Counted from the stretch's first letter, positions 1 through 8,493 are shown. The stretch: 64,000 nucleotides of DNA from Pseudomonadota bacterium (GCA_021782365.1 JAJXVB010000003.1:124001-188000); one strand, 5' to 3'. Notes: generated by a model from the sequence alone, not told the origin. Program-made: numbers and translations.

Positions 1-253
1 TGGTAGGCATTGATCAACTCTGGGCCTACATTCTACAGGATTCACCGCCTGCCGGGCGCTGGACTTGCAGGGCAAACCGGTTAAGGATCGAGTTTTCTGG
101 AGATCTTAACCCGGGAACCGGTAAAGTTTTCCTGGGAAGCGCCGATTAGCATGCCGCACTTCAACCCTTGACAAGGCCGGAGTCTATGCGGAAGGTATAT
201 TTGCCCTGCCTGTTAGGTTAGAATGAGGGCTTGTCATTAAATCGAGAGTCAAA
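1..253. other. Intergenic region upstream of dapA, rich in inverted repeats
   Basis: No gene is recognised here. The first 140 bases hold several inverted repeats: GTAGGC/GCCTAC at 3-8 and 24-29, a long imperfect stem from 77-89 to 102-114, and CCCGGGAA/TTCCTGGG at 110-117 and 129-136, which competes with the previous stem for bases 110-114. On the minus strand, bases 35-30 read TAGAAT, a hexamer that recurs in front of other genes in this window, so a leftward gene may start outside the window. A TTGACA at about 165-170 lacks a well-spaced -10 partner. Confidence 0.5.
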
Positions 254-1135
254 ATGATCAAGGGCAGTATTGTTGCAATCGTCACTCCGATGCTGGAGGA
301 TGGCAGCCTGGATTTGCCGTCGTTTCGCGCGCTGATAGATTTCCATATCGAGCAGGGCACGGATGGCATCGGGGTGGTCGGCACCACGGGTGAGTCGCCG
401 ACGGTGGATGTGGAGGAGCATGAGCTGCTGATTTCAGAGGCAGTCAAGCATGCGAAGGGCCGCATACCCGTGATCGCGGGGACGGGGGCCAACAGTACCC
501 GCGAGGCGATCGAGCTTGCGGCATTCTCGAAGCGTGCCGGGGCGGATGCATCGCTTTCCGTCGTTCCTTATTACAATAGGCCGACTCAGGAAGGGCTTTA
601 TCAGCATTTCAAGGCCATCGCGGAAGCGGTGGACATGCCGCATATCCTGTACAACGTACCTGGCCGTACGGTTGCGGATCTGAACAACGATACGGTGCTG
701 CGCCTGGCCGAAATTCCAAACATCGTAGGCATCAAGGACGCGACTGGAAATATCGAGCGGGGCAGCGACTTGCTGCAGAGAGCGCCCAAGGATTTTGCGG
801 TGTATAGCGGGGACGATGCGAGCGCGCTGGCCCTGATGTTGCTGGGCGGGCATGGCTCGATTTCCGTCACGGCCAATGTCGCGCCCAAGCTGATGCACGA
901 GATGTGCATGGCGGCATTGAATGGCGATGTGTCGCGCGCAAGAGAGATCAATTTCAGACTGCTCGGACTTCACCGCAAGCTCTTTGTCGAGGCGAACCCG
1001 ATTCCCGTGAAGTGGGCGGTCGCGCGTTTGGGGCTGATGAAAAATATTTTGCGTCTCCCCTTGACGCCGATGTCTTCATCGATGTATAGCGTGGTCGAAC
1101 AAGCCATGCATGAAGCTGGCGTACTTACACGATAA
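254..1135 (+). CDS. dapA: 4-hydroxy-tetrahydrodipicolinate synthase
   Basis: This enzyme condenses pyruvate with L-aspartate 4-semialdehyde, the first committed step of the diaminopimelate and lysine branch, in the cytosol. The protein has 293 residues, the normal length for this TIM-barrel aldolase. The Schiff-base lysine is K161 in GIKDATGN and the catalytic tyrosine is Y133 in ILYNVPGR, the same numbers as in Escherichia coli DapA. The N-terminal [10 protein letters not shown] and the GTTGES pyruvate-binding loop are intact. bamC follows after 12 bases, an arrangement common in proteobacteria. Identification is firm. Confidence 0.98.
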   Translation: MIKGSIVAIVTPMLEDGSLDLPSFRALIDFHIEQGTDGIGVVGTTGESPTVDVEEHELLISEAVKHAKGRIPVIAGTGANSTREAIELAAFSKRAGADASLSVVPYYNRPTQEGLYQHFKAIAEAVDMPHILYNVPGRTVADLNNDTVLRLAEIPNIVGIKDATGNIERGSDLLQRAPKDFAVYSGDDASALALMLLGGHGSISVTANVAPKLMHEMCMAALNGDVSRAREINFRLLGLHRKLFVEANPIPVKWAVARLGLMKNILRLPLTPMSSSMYSVVEQAMHEAGVLTR

Positions 1136-1147
1136 TCAGGAAAGAAT

Positions 1148-2242
1148 ATGAAAGTTTTGCATCTGGGTGTTTGCAGTATTGCTTTGGTTTCTCTTGTTGG
1201 GTGCAGTGCGATGGGTCTCGGCAGCAAGCCCATAGATTACAAGGCGGGTGCAGCTCAAACCCCGTCTATCGAAGTGCCTCCTGGTCTTACCGCTCCTCAG
1301 ACGGACGATACATACAAGGTGGAAGGCGCCGAAGGCGAATCCGTCGCGACCTATTCCGCCTATGCCAAGGACAAGAGCGCGCCAGCGGCAGTGCACAAAG
1401 AACAGGCGCCGACGGTGTTGGCTCCCGTCAAGGGAGTGAGCATAGAGCACGACGGCACGAAGCGTTACCTGAAAGTGGATGAGTCCGCAGAACGCGTCTG
1501 GCCGGTCGTCGAGTCTTTCGTTCGCGATGCGGGGTTCAAGATCCAGAGCGAGGATCAGGCGGCGGGCATCATAGAGACGGACTGGGCAGAGAACCGCCCC
1601 AAGGATGGCAAGGACAGCGGCATCCTCACCAAGATATTCAACGGCCTCTTCTCGAGCGGAGAGCGCAATCGCTTTCGCATCCGTCTGGAGCGCGTGAAGG
1701 ATGACGGCACCAATATCTATGTCACCGAGTATGGGCAGGAGGAGGTGCTGGATTCGAGCGGCATCACCACAACCTGGAAGATGCTGCCGAACGATCCCGA
1801 GCTTGAGGCCGAGATGTTGCAGCGCCTGATGGTGCGCTTCGGTGCAAATCCGGATCAGGCGGCTGTCGCAACGGCGCAGGGGGCATCCGCTTCTGGAAGC
1901 GCGAATCTGGTTCAGATCTTCGATGGCAGCAGCATCATCGTGATCAACGACGCTTTCGACAAGAGCTGGCGCAGGGTCGGACTCGCGATCGAAAAATCCA
2001 ACCTTGTCGTCGAGGACAAGGACCGTGAAAAGGGTGTTTACTATGTCCGCACCCCCGAGGCGAAGAATGGCTGGCTGCAGAAGCTCGAGTTCTGGAAGGA
2101 CGAGGATGCCACCCAGCACTTCCGTGTGAGCGTCAAGGACAACGGCGCTTCATGCGATGTTTCCATGTCTGACATGAATGGCGAGAACAGCGCCGAGGCG
2201 CGCAAGCAGCTGCAGGCCATCTACAAGAACATCAACCAGTAA
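1148..2242 (+). CDS. bamC: Outer membrane protein assembly factor BamC (lipoprotein)
   Basis: BamC is an accessory lipoprotein of the BAM complex that folds beta-barrel proteins into the outer membrane. The 364-residue product starts with a lipoprotein signal peptide ending in the lipobox LVGC, with the lipidated residue at C19. An unstructured Pro/Ala-rich stretch follows, like the segment of BamC that binds BamD. Two helix-grip-like domains come next, at about residues 95-215 and 245-360. The start has an AAGGAAAG-like ribosome site in the 12-base gap after dapA, so the two are probably cotranscribed. Assignment rests on lipobox, length, domain pattern and position after dapA. Confidence 0.92.
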   Translation: MKVLHLGVCSIALVSLVGCSAMGLGSKPIDYKAGAAQTPSIEVPPGLTAPQTDDTYKVEGAEGESVATYSAYAKDKSAPAAVHKEQAPTVLAPVKGVSIEHDGTKRYLKVDESAERVWPVVESFVRDAGFKIQSEDQAAGIIETDWAENRPKDGKDSGILTKIFNGLFSSGERNRFRIRLERVKDDGTNIYVTEYGQEEVLDSSGITTTWKMLPNDPELEAEMLQRLMVRFGANPDQAAVATAQGASASGSANLVQIFDGSSIIVINDAFDKSWRRVGLAIEKSNLVVEDKDREKGVYYVRTPEAKNGWLQKLEFWKDEDATQHFRVSVKDNGASCDVSMSDMNGENSAEARKQLQAIYKNINQ

Positions 2243-2256
2243 GCGCATTGCGCTCG

Positions 2257-3027
2257 ATGATGAGGTTCGCGTCATTGGGCAGCGGCAGCGAGGGCAATGC
2301 GCTGCTGGTGTGCAGCGGGCAAACCTGCTTGATGCTCGACTGCGGCTTCAGCGTGAAGGAAAGCGCTCAGCGCCTGGCGCGTCTGGGCGTATTGCCAGAG
2401 CAGTTGAGCGGCATACTGGTGACCCATGAGCATGGGGATCACATCGGCGGCGTTGCGCGTCTGGCGCGCAGCTTTGACCTTCCGGTATGGCTCACGCACG
2501 GCACGCTGAGAAGCCAGCCCAAGGCGTTTTCCGGCATTCCCGCGCTTCATGAAATCGATCCGCACGGACGATTCTCCGTCGGCGACATCGAGATATTCCC
2601 TTTTCCGGTTCCGCACGATGCGGCAGAGCCGGTGCAATTCGTCTTCGGTGACGGAACCAGGCGTCTTGGCGTATTGACCGATGTCGGTTCCAGCACGCCT
2701 CACATAGAAACGATGTTGAGCGGCTGCGATGCATTGGTGCTCGAGAGCAATCACGATGAGGCCATGCTGATGAACGGAGATTATCCATATAGCCTGAAGC
2801 AGCGGGTAGGCGGGCGATACGGGCATCTCAGCAACCAGGAGTCTGCAGCCATCCTGGTCAATCTGGACACGGGCCGTTTGCAACATCTTATTGCTGCCCA
2901 CTTGAGCAGCAAAAACAATACGCCTGAGCTTGCAGTCGACGCGTTAAGCGGTGCGCTGGGTTGCGAGAGGGAATGGGTGGAAGTGGCGACGCAGGATGCG
3001 GGTTTTGGCTGGAAGGAAATATTGTAA
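2257..3027 (+). CDS. MBL-fold metallo-hydrolase (YycJ/WalJ-like)
   Basis: A metallo-beta-lactamase-fold hydrolase of about 256 residues. The N-terminus FASLGSGSEGNALLV and the metal motif HEHGDH (H57 to H62) are typical of the YycJ/WalJ group, whose members are suspected phosphodiesterases or nucleases. Later metal ligands are the Asp in GVLTDVG and a distal His in AAHLSSKNN. A TTG at 2248 would extend it by three residues. I prefer ATG 2257 because the family begins M(M)RFASLGSG. It lies 14 bases after bamC, ending a dapA-bamC-hydrolase operon, and a terminator follows. The substrate is unknown. Confidence 0.85.
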   Translation: MMRFASLGSGSEGNALLVCSGQTCLMLDCGFSVKESAQRLARLGVLPEQLSGILVTHEHGDHIGGVARLARSFDLPVWLTHGTLRSQPKAFSGIPALHEIDPHGRFSVGDIEIFPFPVPHDAAEPVQFVFGDGTRRLGVLTDVGSSTPHIETMLSGCDALVLESNHDEAMLMNGDYPYSLKQRVGGRYGHLSNQESAAILVNLDTGRLQHLIAAHLSSKNNTPELAVDALSGALGCEREWVEVATQDAGFGWKEIL

Positions 3028-3047
3028 GCCGCTCATGAAGAGACAAT

Positions 3048-3075
3048 AAAAAAGCCGACTCTCGTCGGCTTTTTT
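3048..3075. terminator. Bidirectional intrinsic terminator
   Basis: A perfect 12-bp stem runs from AAAAAAGCCGAC to GTCGGCTTTTTT around a TCTC tetraloop, with A-runs and T-runs on both sides. It can stop the dapA-bamC-hydrolase transcript going right and the minus-strand lipoprotein transcript going left. Confidence 0.9.
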
Positions 3076-3094
3076 ACTTGCCTTTATGCCGGTA

Positions 3095-3331
3095 TTACTT
3101 GGCAGCAGGAGCAGCGTCAGCAGCAGGAGCAGCTGCTGGAGCGGAAGCTGCGTCAGCAGCAGGAGCAGCTGCTGGAGCGGAAGCTGCGTCAGCAGCAGGA
3201 GCAGCGGGAGCGGCAGCAGGAGCTTCAGCAGCAGGAGCAGCGGGAGCGGCAGCAGGAGCTTCAGCAGCCTTTTCGCCGCAGGCAGTCAGAGCAAGAGCCA
3301 GCAGAGCGGCAACGAGAGCGGATGATTTCAT
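3095..3331 (-). CDS. Small Ala/Pro-rich repeat lipoprotein
   Basis: A 78-residue predicted lipoprotein. The signal peptide ends in LTAC, with the lipidated cysteine at C18, then GEK and a tail made almost only of Ala, Pro, Glu and Asp. The tail consists of 12-residue units in two versions, two copies each, encoded by 36-bp tandem repeats. No enzyme or binding motif is visible. It is probably an exported surface or periplasmic tether, but that is a guess. The plus strand also has open frames here, of Ser/Arg-rich composition without a signal peptide. The lipobox decides for the minus strand. Confidence 0.7.
   Translation of the reverse strand: MKSSALVAALLALALTACGEKAAEAPAAAPAAPAAEAPAAAPAAPAADAASAPAAAPAADAASAPAAAPAADAAPAAK
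3114..3262. repeat. 36-bp tandem repeats inside lipoprotein gene
   Basis: Two near-identical 36-base units (3114-3149, 3150-3185) are followed by two copies of a second 36-base unit (3191-3226, 3227-3262). All are in frame and encode 12-residue Ala/Pro blocks, so changes in copy number would leave the reading frame intact. Confidence 0.85.
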
Positions 3332-3368
3332 GGTTTTTTCCTCGGTTTATGTTGGTTAAAAAATCTGT

Positions 3369-3398
3369 TCGACTTAGTGGTTTCAAAGCCAAAGTCGA
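3369..3398. repeat. Inverted repeat in the leader of the small lipoprotein gene
   Basis: TCGACTT (3369-3375) and AAGTCGA (3392-3398) are perfect complements. The bases between can extend the stem through GGTTT and AAGCC. It lies about 40 bases upstream of the minus-strand lipoprotein start, so it is either an mRNA leader hairpin or an operator. No known motif was recognised. Confidence 0.5.
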
Positions 3399-3466
3399 GC
3401 CATTTTATCAGCAAATAAAAAAAAATACAGTAGTAATCAGCCTGCTAATCGGGTTTTTTTACAATT

Positions 3467-4612
3467 TCAGTCAACATTTTCATCTAACGAGAGGTAGCCG
3501 TCCTCGTACCAGCGATAGAGCATCTCTGTGAGTTCGGTAGAGCAGGATTTCAACGCGGGCAATTCTCGCCGGTCAGCAAGATCGCGCAGAGCGACGTAAT
3601 CCTCACCGGATACAGCCATCGATTCACCGTTCATGAAAACGGTATTACCGTTGCAAAGCAGCTGGCTTTTCAAGTCGAGAACCACGCCGCGGGTCTTCAA
3701 GAGCGAAATGAACTTCCTGAGGGTCAAAGGTTCTTCCGGAGGATTGAAATAGACATGCGCCTTGGGCTCGCTAAGATAGCATCCCAGGAAGTTCGCGATG
3801 TCCTCCTTGTCCCAGCGCACTTTTTGAATCGCAGAGGCTACCTGCTTCAGCATCGCATGGCTGATTTCTGAAGGGTGTTTTTGCGCCTTGAGATCGGGGT
3901 CGGAGTACATGCCCTCGATGCAGATCCTGTCCTGCAGATAGACCAGAAACTGCTCAGCAAGCTCCTGATATGCCGGCGTGCGGAATCCGATGGAATAGGT
4001 CATGCAATCGTCTTCGGCGATGCCGTTGTGCGCGCAGTGGGGCGGCAGATAAAGCATGTCGCCCGGAGCAAGCACCCATTCCTGCTCTGGCTTGAAGTTT
4101 TTCAGGATGCGCAAGGGCGCATCTTCGATCAGGGTCCGGTCTTCCTGCGTGGAGATCTGCCAGCGTCTGTGTCCCATTCCCTGGAGCAGGAATACATCGT
4201 AGGAATCGAAGTGCGGTCCGACGCCGCCGCCTTTGGGCGCGTAGCTTATCATCAGGTCGTCGAGGCGGGCGTGGGGGATGAAGCCGAAGGACTTGAGCAG
4301 GTCTTCGGCCGATCTCAGGTGGTGATTCACGCTCTGCACCAGGACGGTCCATTCAGTCTTGTCCAGGCCCTTGAAGTCCTTAGCCGAGAAAGGCGAATGG
4401 CTGAGGTCGTATTTTCCTTGCTTCCTCGTCACGATGCGCGCCTGTACGTCATCTGAACACGCAAGCCTGATGAGTTCCTTGGGGCTCAGGAGTCCTGAAA
4501 AATCGGGCAGGGCGCCGCGTATCAAAAGCGGCTTCTTTTGCCAGTATTCGCGCAAAAATTCCTGGACGCTAAGCCCGCCTAGCAGTGTCTTGGGTGTTTT
4601 CATGAGGCGCAT
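3467..4612 (-). CDS. roxA: Ribosomal protein uL16 arginine 3-hydroxylase (JmjC/cupin family, YcfD/RoxA)
   Basis: A 2-oxoglutarate/Fe(II) oxygenase of the YcfD type, which hydroxylates an arginine of ribosomal protein L16. The double-stranded beta-helix shows the iron triad: HxD at about H134/D136 in PHFDSYDVFLLQ, and a distal His in LPPHCAHNG. The region GHRRWQIS is typical of the family. The C-terminal third fits the dimerisation and winged-helix part of YcfD. Two starts are possible, ATG 4612 and ATG 4603. The minus-strand TATAAT at 4616-4611 overlaps the first, so ATG 4603 on a nearly leaderless message is plausible. The gene is divergent from slyD. Confidence 0.88.
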   Translation of the reverse strand: MRLMKTPKTLLGGLSVQEFLREYWQKKPLLIRGALPDFSGLLSPKELIRLACSDDVQARIVTRKQGKYDLSHSPFSAKDFKGLDKTEWTVLVQSVNHHLRSAEDLLKSFGFIPHARLDDLMISYAPKGGGVGPHFDSYDVFLLQGMGHRRWQISTQEDRTLIEDAPLRILKNFKPEQEWVLAPGDMLYLPPHCAHNGIAEDDCMTYSIGFRTPAYQELAEQFLVYLQDRICIEGMYSDPDLKAQKHPSEISHAMLKQVASAIQKVRWDKEDIANFLGCYLSEPKAHVYFNPPEEPLTLRKFISLLKTRGVVLDLKSQLLCNGNTVFMNGESMAVSGEDYVALRDLADRRELPALKSCSTELTEMLYRWYEDGYLSLDENVD

Positions 4613-4623
4613 TATAGCGCCTC
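4604..4623 (-). promoter_or_regulatory. TATAAT box inside a perfect inverted repeat at the roxA start
   Basis: On the minus strand the sequence reads GAGGCGC TATAAT GCGCCTC followed at once by ATG. The -10-like hexamer is the exact spacer of a perfect 7-bp inverted repeat. Transcription from it would begin at or next to the ATG at 4603. No good -35 is visible. Confidence 0.45.
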
Positions 4624-4744
4624 GAAGATATCATCCGGCAGTCAGAAAAATTTAATTAGCTGAAAGGAGACAATGTGTTTAAAATGACGCGGATAGGCTT
4701 GCAAGCCAACATCCGATGAAGCATGAATTTTAAGGGAAACACCA

Positions 4745-5236
4745 ATGAAGATCGAAAAGGACTCTGTCGTATCGCTGCGCTATGAACTGGTCAACACGGG
4801 CGGAGACGGCGAGGTCATCGAAAGGGTCGATGATCCGATCAGCTATCTGCACGGCGGTTACGACGGCATCTTCCCGCTGGTCGAGGAAGCGCTGCACGGC
4901 AAGAGCGTGGGCGACAAGTGCAGCGTCACGCTGAAGCCAGAGGATGCGTTCGGCGAATATGAACATGAACTCGTCGAAGTCGAATCGCGCAGCTCATTTC
5001 CTGCCGATGTCGCAGTCGGCATGCAGTTCGAAGGCGGCCCCGAGGATGCAGACGATGAAGACTTCGTTCTTTACACGGTCGTGGAGGTGACAGACGACGA
5101 AGTGACGGTGGACGGCAACCATCCGCTGGCAGGCAAGACGCTCACTTTCAACTGCACGGTCACAGGCGTGCGCAAGGCGACCGAGGAAGAGCTGGAGCAC
5201 GGTCATGTGCACGATGAAGGCGGTCACCTGCACTAG
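4745..5236 (+). CDS. slyD: FKBP-type peptidyl-prolyl isomerase, SlyD family
   Basis: A 163-residue prolyl isomerase and chaperone. The split FKBP domain (about residues 1-68 and 130-150) carries the IF (insert-in-flap) chaperone domain at about 69-128, the SlyD layout. Typical segments are YLHGGYDGIFP, LKPEDAFGEY and NHPLAGKTLTF. The tail HGHVHDEGGHLH is His-rich but much shorter than the E. coli SlyD metal-binding tail, as usual in betaproteobacteria. The stop overlaps that of the convergent gene by two to three bases. The leader holds the inverted repeat GGCTTGCAAGCC near 4697-4708. Confidence 0.92.
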   Translation: MKIEKDSVVSLRYELVNTGGDGEVIERVDDPISYLHGGYDGIFPLVEEALHGKSVGDKCSVTLKPEDAFGEYEHELVEVESRSSFPADVAVGMQFEGGPEDADDEDFVLYTVVEVTDDEVTVDGNHPLAGKTLTFNCTVTGVRKATEEELEHGHVHDEGGHLH

Positions 5237-6315
5237 ATTTCATTCGAAAGCCATTCTGCAACCTGGTCTGCGCCTCTGGCCGAAACCGCCCGAGGCGTGG
5301 ATGTTTCCCAAAGCCGCCTGAGCGCTGTCTCCAGGCTTCCATCGAGCAGCGCGTCTTGCAAGATCTCAACGCAATTGCCTTGCTCATTTAGCCATGTTAT
5401 CAAAGGCCGGGATTCCGGCCAGTCTGCGCGGGGCGTGTACAGCACGGGCACATTGCTAGCAGCGGCTTCCACGAAACTCCCGTAGCCGGGCTTGCAGATC
5501 AGCGCATCCGAGCTTGCGAGAAGATCGGGAAATGAAAAAGGCAGCGATTCGATGGCGACCGCATCGGGATGCCTGACCTGCCAGGCTGCCTGCACCAGGT
5601 AGCGCACGCCATCCATCCTGGGCCAGTTTTCGACGGGCACCCTGCCTGCAATGCCTCCCATGCTGACGAGAACCAGCTTTTCATCTTCAGAGAGATTCAG
5701 AATTTTCCTGATTTCATCGCGGCGGTTTTCGCCGATCTCGGCGATCGGTTCGACTGGCATCAGGTTGGGCAGGTCCTTCATCTCCATTCCTGGCGTGGTG
5801 CGCAAAAAGGCGTTTGCATGTGCATAACAATCCAGAATCTCGGCTGCGATCGCCTCATCCTGTCGGGATGCAATGCAGTAATGGCGATAGATGTCAGCCC
5901 AGTTCAATGAGCAGAGCGCGGCACAAGGTATGCTCTTTCGATTAGCCCCTGCAAGCGCCAGGTAGCCCACATTCGACAATACGAAATCGGCATGAAGCTC
6001 CTTTAAAAGATGTGCCTCCCGAGCCACTCTCCCATCCCAGTCTTCGTGAAATGAACGATAGGCGGCGCGGCTTTTTTCGACATCGACGGAAAGAGGTGAG
6101 ATCATCGCCATGCCGATATCGCCTTCGCTGGACAGATGAGAGAATGGAACCCTGATGCGAGAGGCAAGGTGTTTTTTTTCGACCGGCGATCGAACCGTGA
6201 TGTGCAAATCCGGTATGAGCCCGTGCAATGCATTCAAGACAGGGGCGGTCTGTGCGACATGGCCAAAGCCGTGGCCGGAGATGGATACGACGAGGTGCAT
6301 GCAAATCGATGGCAT
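5233..6315 (-). CDS. GT-B glycosyltransferase-like protein (MurG/L-arabinokinase N-domain type)
   Basis: A cytosolic protein of about 355-360 residues with a two-Rossmann GT-B pattern. The N-terminus HLVVSISGHGFGHVAQTAPV is the Gly-rich loop seen in MurG-like proteins and in the N-terminal domain of plant L-arabinokinase. The C-terminal half has VLVSMGGIAGR and CKPGYGSFVEAAASNVPVL, which match the donor-binding region of nucleotide-sugar transferases. ATG 6300 (MHLVV) may be the true start rather than 6315. It is divergent from ovoA with only about 72 bases between them. The substrate is not known and the pairing with ovothiol genes may be chance. Confidence 0.65.
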   Translation of the reverse strand: MPSICMHLVVSISGHGFGHVAQTAPVLNALHGLIPDLHITVRSPVEKKHLASRIRVPFSHLSSEGDIGMAMISPLSVDVEKSRAAYRSFHEDWDGRVAREAHLLKELHADFVLSNVGYLALAGANRKSIPCAALCSLNWADIYRHYCIASRQDEAIAAEILDCYAHANAFLRTTPGMEMKDLPNLMPVEPIAEIGENRRDEIRKILNLSEDEKLVLVSMGGIAGRVPVENWPRMDGVRYLVQAAWQVRHPDAVAIESLPFSFPDLLASSDALICKPGYGSFVEAAASNVPVLYTPRADWPESRPLITWLNEQGNCVEILQDALLDGSLETALRRLWETSTPRAVSARGADQVAEWLSNEI

Positions 6316-6325
6316 GAAAGAGATG

Positions 6326-6360
6326 CGCTCATTTTACCCGAGCGATGTGAATGCTAGAAT
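6326..6360 (+). promoter_or_regulatory. Probable ovoA promoter with overlapping inverted repeat
   Basis: TTTACC (6333-6338), a 16-base spacer and TAGAAT (6355-6360) make a plausible sigma-70 promoter 28 bases before ovoA. The inverted repeat CGCTC (6326-6330) / GAGCG (6340-6344) encloses the -35 box, as an operator would. It lies in the short divergent gap shared with the glycosyltransferase-like gene. Confidence 0.4.
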
Positions 6361-6387
6361 CAAGTCCATAATTTCCGAGGGGCAAAG

Positions 6388-8493
6388 ATGCAGGGAATGC
6401 AGAGAATGCCGCGGCTTGATGGCGAGGACGCTGAGAAAAAGCGCCTTGAGATTCTGAACTATTTTCTTTCAACCTTCGACCGCTACGAGATGCTTTTCGA
6501 AACGCTTTCCTGCGAGGAGGCTTATTTCGTCAAGCCCATTTCCCTGCGCCATCCGCTGATCTTCTATCTGGGCCACACGGCCACCTTCTTCATCAACAAG
6601 CTCGTCCTTGCGAATCTGGTAAAGCAACGCATCAACCCTCAATTCGAATCGGTCTTCGCAGTGGGCGTGGACGAGATGAGCTGGGACGATCTGGACGATG
6701 CGCATTACGACTGGCCTCAGGTTTCAGAGGTCATGGATTACCGGAAAAGAGTCAGAGAGATTGTGTCGAGTCTGATTGAAACCTTGCCTCTGACATTGCC
6801 GGTAGGCTGGGATCATCCCTGGTGGGCGATACTGATGGGAATAGAGCACGAGCGCATCCACCTTGAAACCTCTTCCGTTCTGATACGCCAGCACGCGCTT
6901 CAATACGTGAAGCCCCATCCTTCCTGGCAGGCTTGCGACAGATCTGGAAAAGCGCCACAAAACGAGCTGGCCGATGTCCCTGCGGGCGAGGTCGTGCCTG
7001 GCAAGACAAGGGATGCAATGACTTACGGATGGGACAACGAATACGGCTCCCATGCTGCTTTTCTTCCTGCATTCAAGGCCAGCCGCTACCTCGTTTCAAA
7101 TCAGGAATTCCTCGAGTTCGTGGAATGCAAAGGCTATTCAATGGATTCATACTGGGACCAGGAGGGGCTAGCCTGGAGAAATTATGCGAAGGCGAAACAT
7201 CCGACCTTCTGGATCGAGAATATCGAAGGCTGGCATCTGAGACTGATGACGGAAATCGTGCCGATGCGCTGGGACTGGCCGGTCGAGGTCAACTATCACG
7301 AGGCGAACGCGTTTTGCAACTGGAAGAGGGCGCAAACCGGAAAGCCTATCCGCCTGCCGACGGAGGATGAATGGTACAGAATGTACGATTACTGCGGGCT
7401 TGAAGAAATCGAGGAAGGCAGGCCTGCGGATGCGAACATACACCTTGATCTTTGTGCTTCATCCTGTCCCGTGAACGAATTCCGCCAAGGCGAGCTTTAC
7501 GACGTGAGAGGCAATGTGTGGCAGTGGACCGGCACGCCTATCTATCCCTTCGAAGGCTTCGAGGTTCATCCCCTGTACGACGACTTCACTGCGCCGACCT
7601 TTGACGGTCGGCACAACCTGATCAAGGGCGGCTCGTGGATATCCTGCGGCAACGAGGCGCAAAGCAGCGCGCGCTACGCATTCAGGCGCCACTTTTTCCA
7701 GCATGCGGGATTCCGCTATGTGGAAGGCGAGGCAGCCATCTCTCCCGTCTCATCGAACTATGAAACCGACAGGCTGCTCTCCGAATACGCAGAGTTCCAT
7801 TACGGGGAAGAATATTTCAACGTGCCCAATTTCCCTAAGACGCTCGCAAAAATCGCGATCGATGCGATGGGGAAAATGTCGATGCGCCGCGCGCTCGATC
7901 TTGGGTGTGCGACAGGGCGCGCGACCTTCGAGCTTGCAAGGCATTTCGAGCGCGTGACAGGGGTCGATTTCTCCGCGCGCTTCATCGGCATAGGCGTCGA
8001 GCTTGCAAGAAGCGGAACGCTGCGCTACCAGCTTGCCGAGGAAGGGAGCCTTGTGAGCTACAGGACGCGCAGTTTGCATGAGCTGGGTCTTGAAGGTTTG
8101 CGCGACAAGGTGGAATTCTTCCAGGGAGATGCTTGCAACCTGAAGCCGATCTTTTGCGATTACGATCTGATACTGGCAGCCAACCTGATAGACCGCCTGT
8201 ACAGCCCGGCGAAGTTTCTTGCAGGCGTGCACGAACGGCTCAATATCGGCGGCATCTTGATGATCGCATCTCCCTATACCTGGCTCGAGGAGCACACCAA
8301 ACGTTCTGAATGGATAGGCGGATTCAAGAAGGACGGCGAGAACCATGCCACGCTCGAAGGAATCAGGGAATTGCTTTCTCCGCACTTCAGGATGATCGGC
8401 AATCCTCAGGATGTGCCTTTCGTGATCAGGGAGACTAGGCGGAAATTCCAGCACAGCGTCTCGGAAGTCACGCTCTGGGAGCGCATCGCATGA
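6388..8493 (+). CDS. ovoA: 5-histidylcysteine sulfoxide synthase / 4-mercaptohistidine N1-methyltransferase OvoA
   Basis: OvoA makes the first carbon-sulfur bond of ovothiol, joining cysteine to C5 of histidine with O2, and later N-methylates the thiol-histidine. The 701-residue protein has the full three-part build: a DinB-like iron-binding domain (about 20-180), an FGE/sulfatase-type domain (about 200-450) ending in KGGSWISCGN and AGFRYV, and a SAM methyltransferase (about 490-700) with LDLGCATGRATFEL. The non-haem iron ligands are visible: H63 in LGHTATFF and the HxxxHxE motif H154/H158/E160 in GIEHERIHLE. A GAGGGG ribosome site precedes ATG 6388. The stop overlaps the ovoB start by 4 bases, so the two are translationally coupled. 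Confidence 0.95.
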   Translation: MQGMQRMPRLDGEDAEKKRLEILNYFLSTFDRYEMLFETLSCEEAYFVKPISLRHPLIFYLGHTATFFINKLVLANLVKQRINPQFESVFAVGVDEMSWDDLDDAHYDWPQVSEVMDYRKRVREIVSSLIETLPLTLPVGWDHPWWAILMGIEHERIHLETSSVLIRQHALQYVKPHPSWQACDRSGKAPQNELADVPAGEVVPGKTRDAMTYGWDNEYGSHAAFLPAFKASRYLVSNQEFLEFVECKGYSMDSYWDQEGLAWRNYAKAKHPTFWIENIEGWHLRLMTEIVPMRWDWPVEVNYHEANAFCNWKRAQTGKPIRLPTEDEWYRMYDYCGLEEIEEGRPADANIHLDLCASSCPVNEFRQGELYDVRGNVWQWTGTPIYPFEGFEVHPLYDDFTAPTFDGRHNLIKGGSWISCGNEAQSSARYAFRRHFFQHAGFRYVEGEAAISPVSSNYETDRLLSEYAEFHYGEEYFNVPNFPKTLAKIAIDAMGKMSMRRALDLGCATGRATFELARHFERVTGVDFSARFIGIGVELARSGTLRYQLAEEGSLVSYRTRSLHELGLEGLRDKVEFFQGDACNLKPIFCDYDLILAANLIDRLYSPAKFLAGVHERLNIGGILMIASPYTWLEEHTKRSEWIGGFKKDGENHATLEGIRELLSPHFRMIGNPQDVPFVIRETRRKFQHSVSEVTLWERIA

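Noticed and set aside
3078-3359. Plus-strand Ala- or Ser/Arg-rich frames opposite the small lipoprotein
   Set aside because: They are reflections of the GCA/GCAGGA repeat. Only the minus-strand frame has a signal peptide with lipobox.
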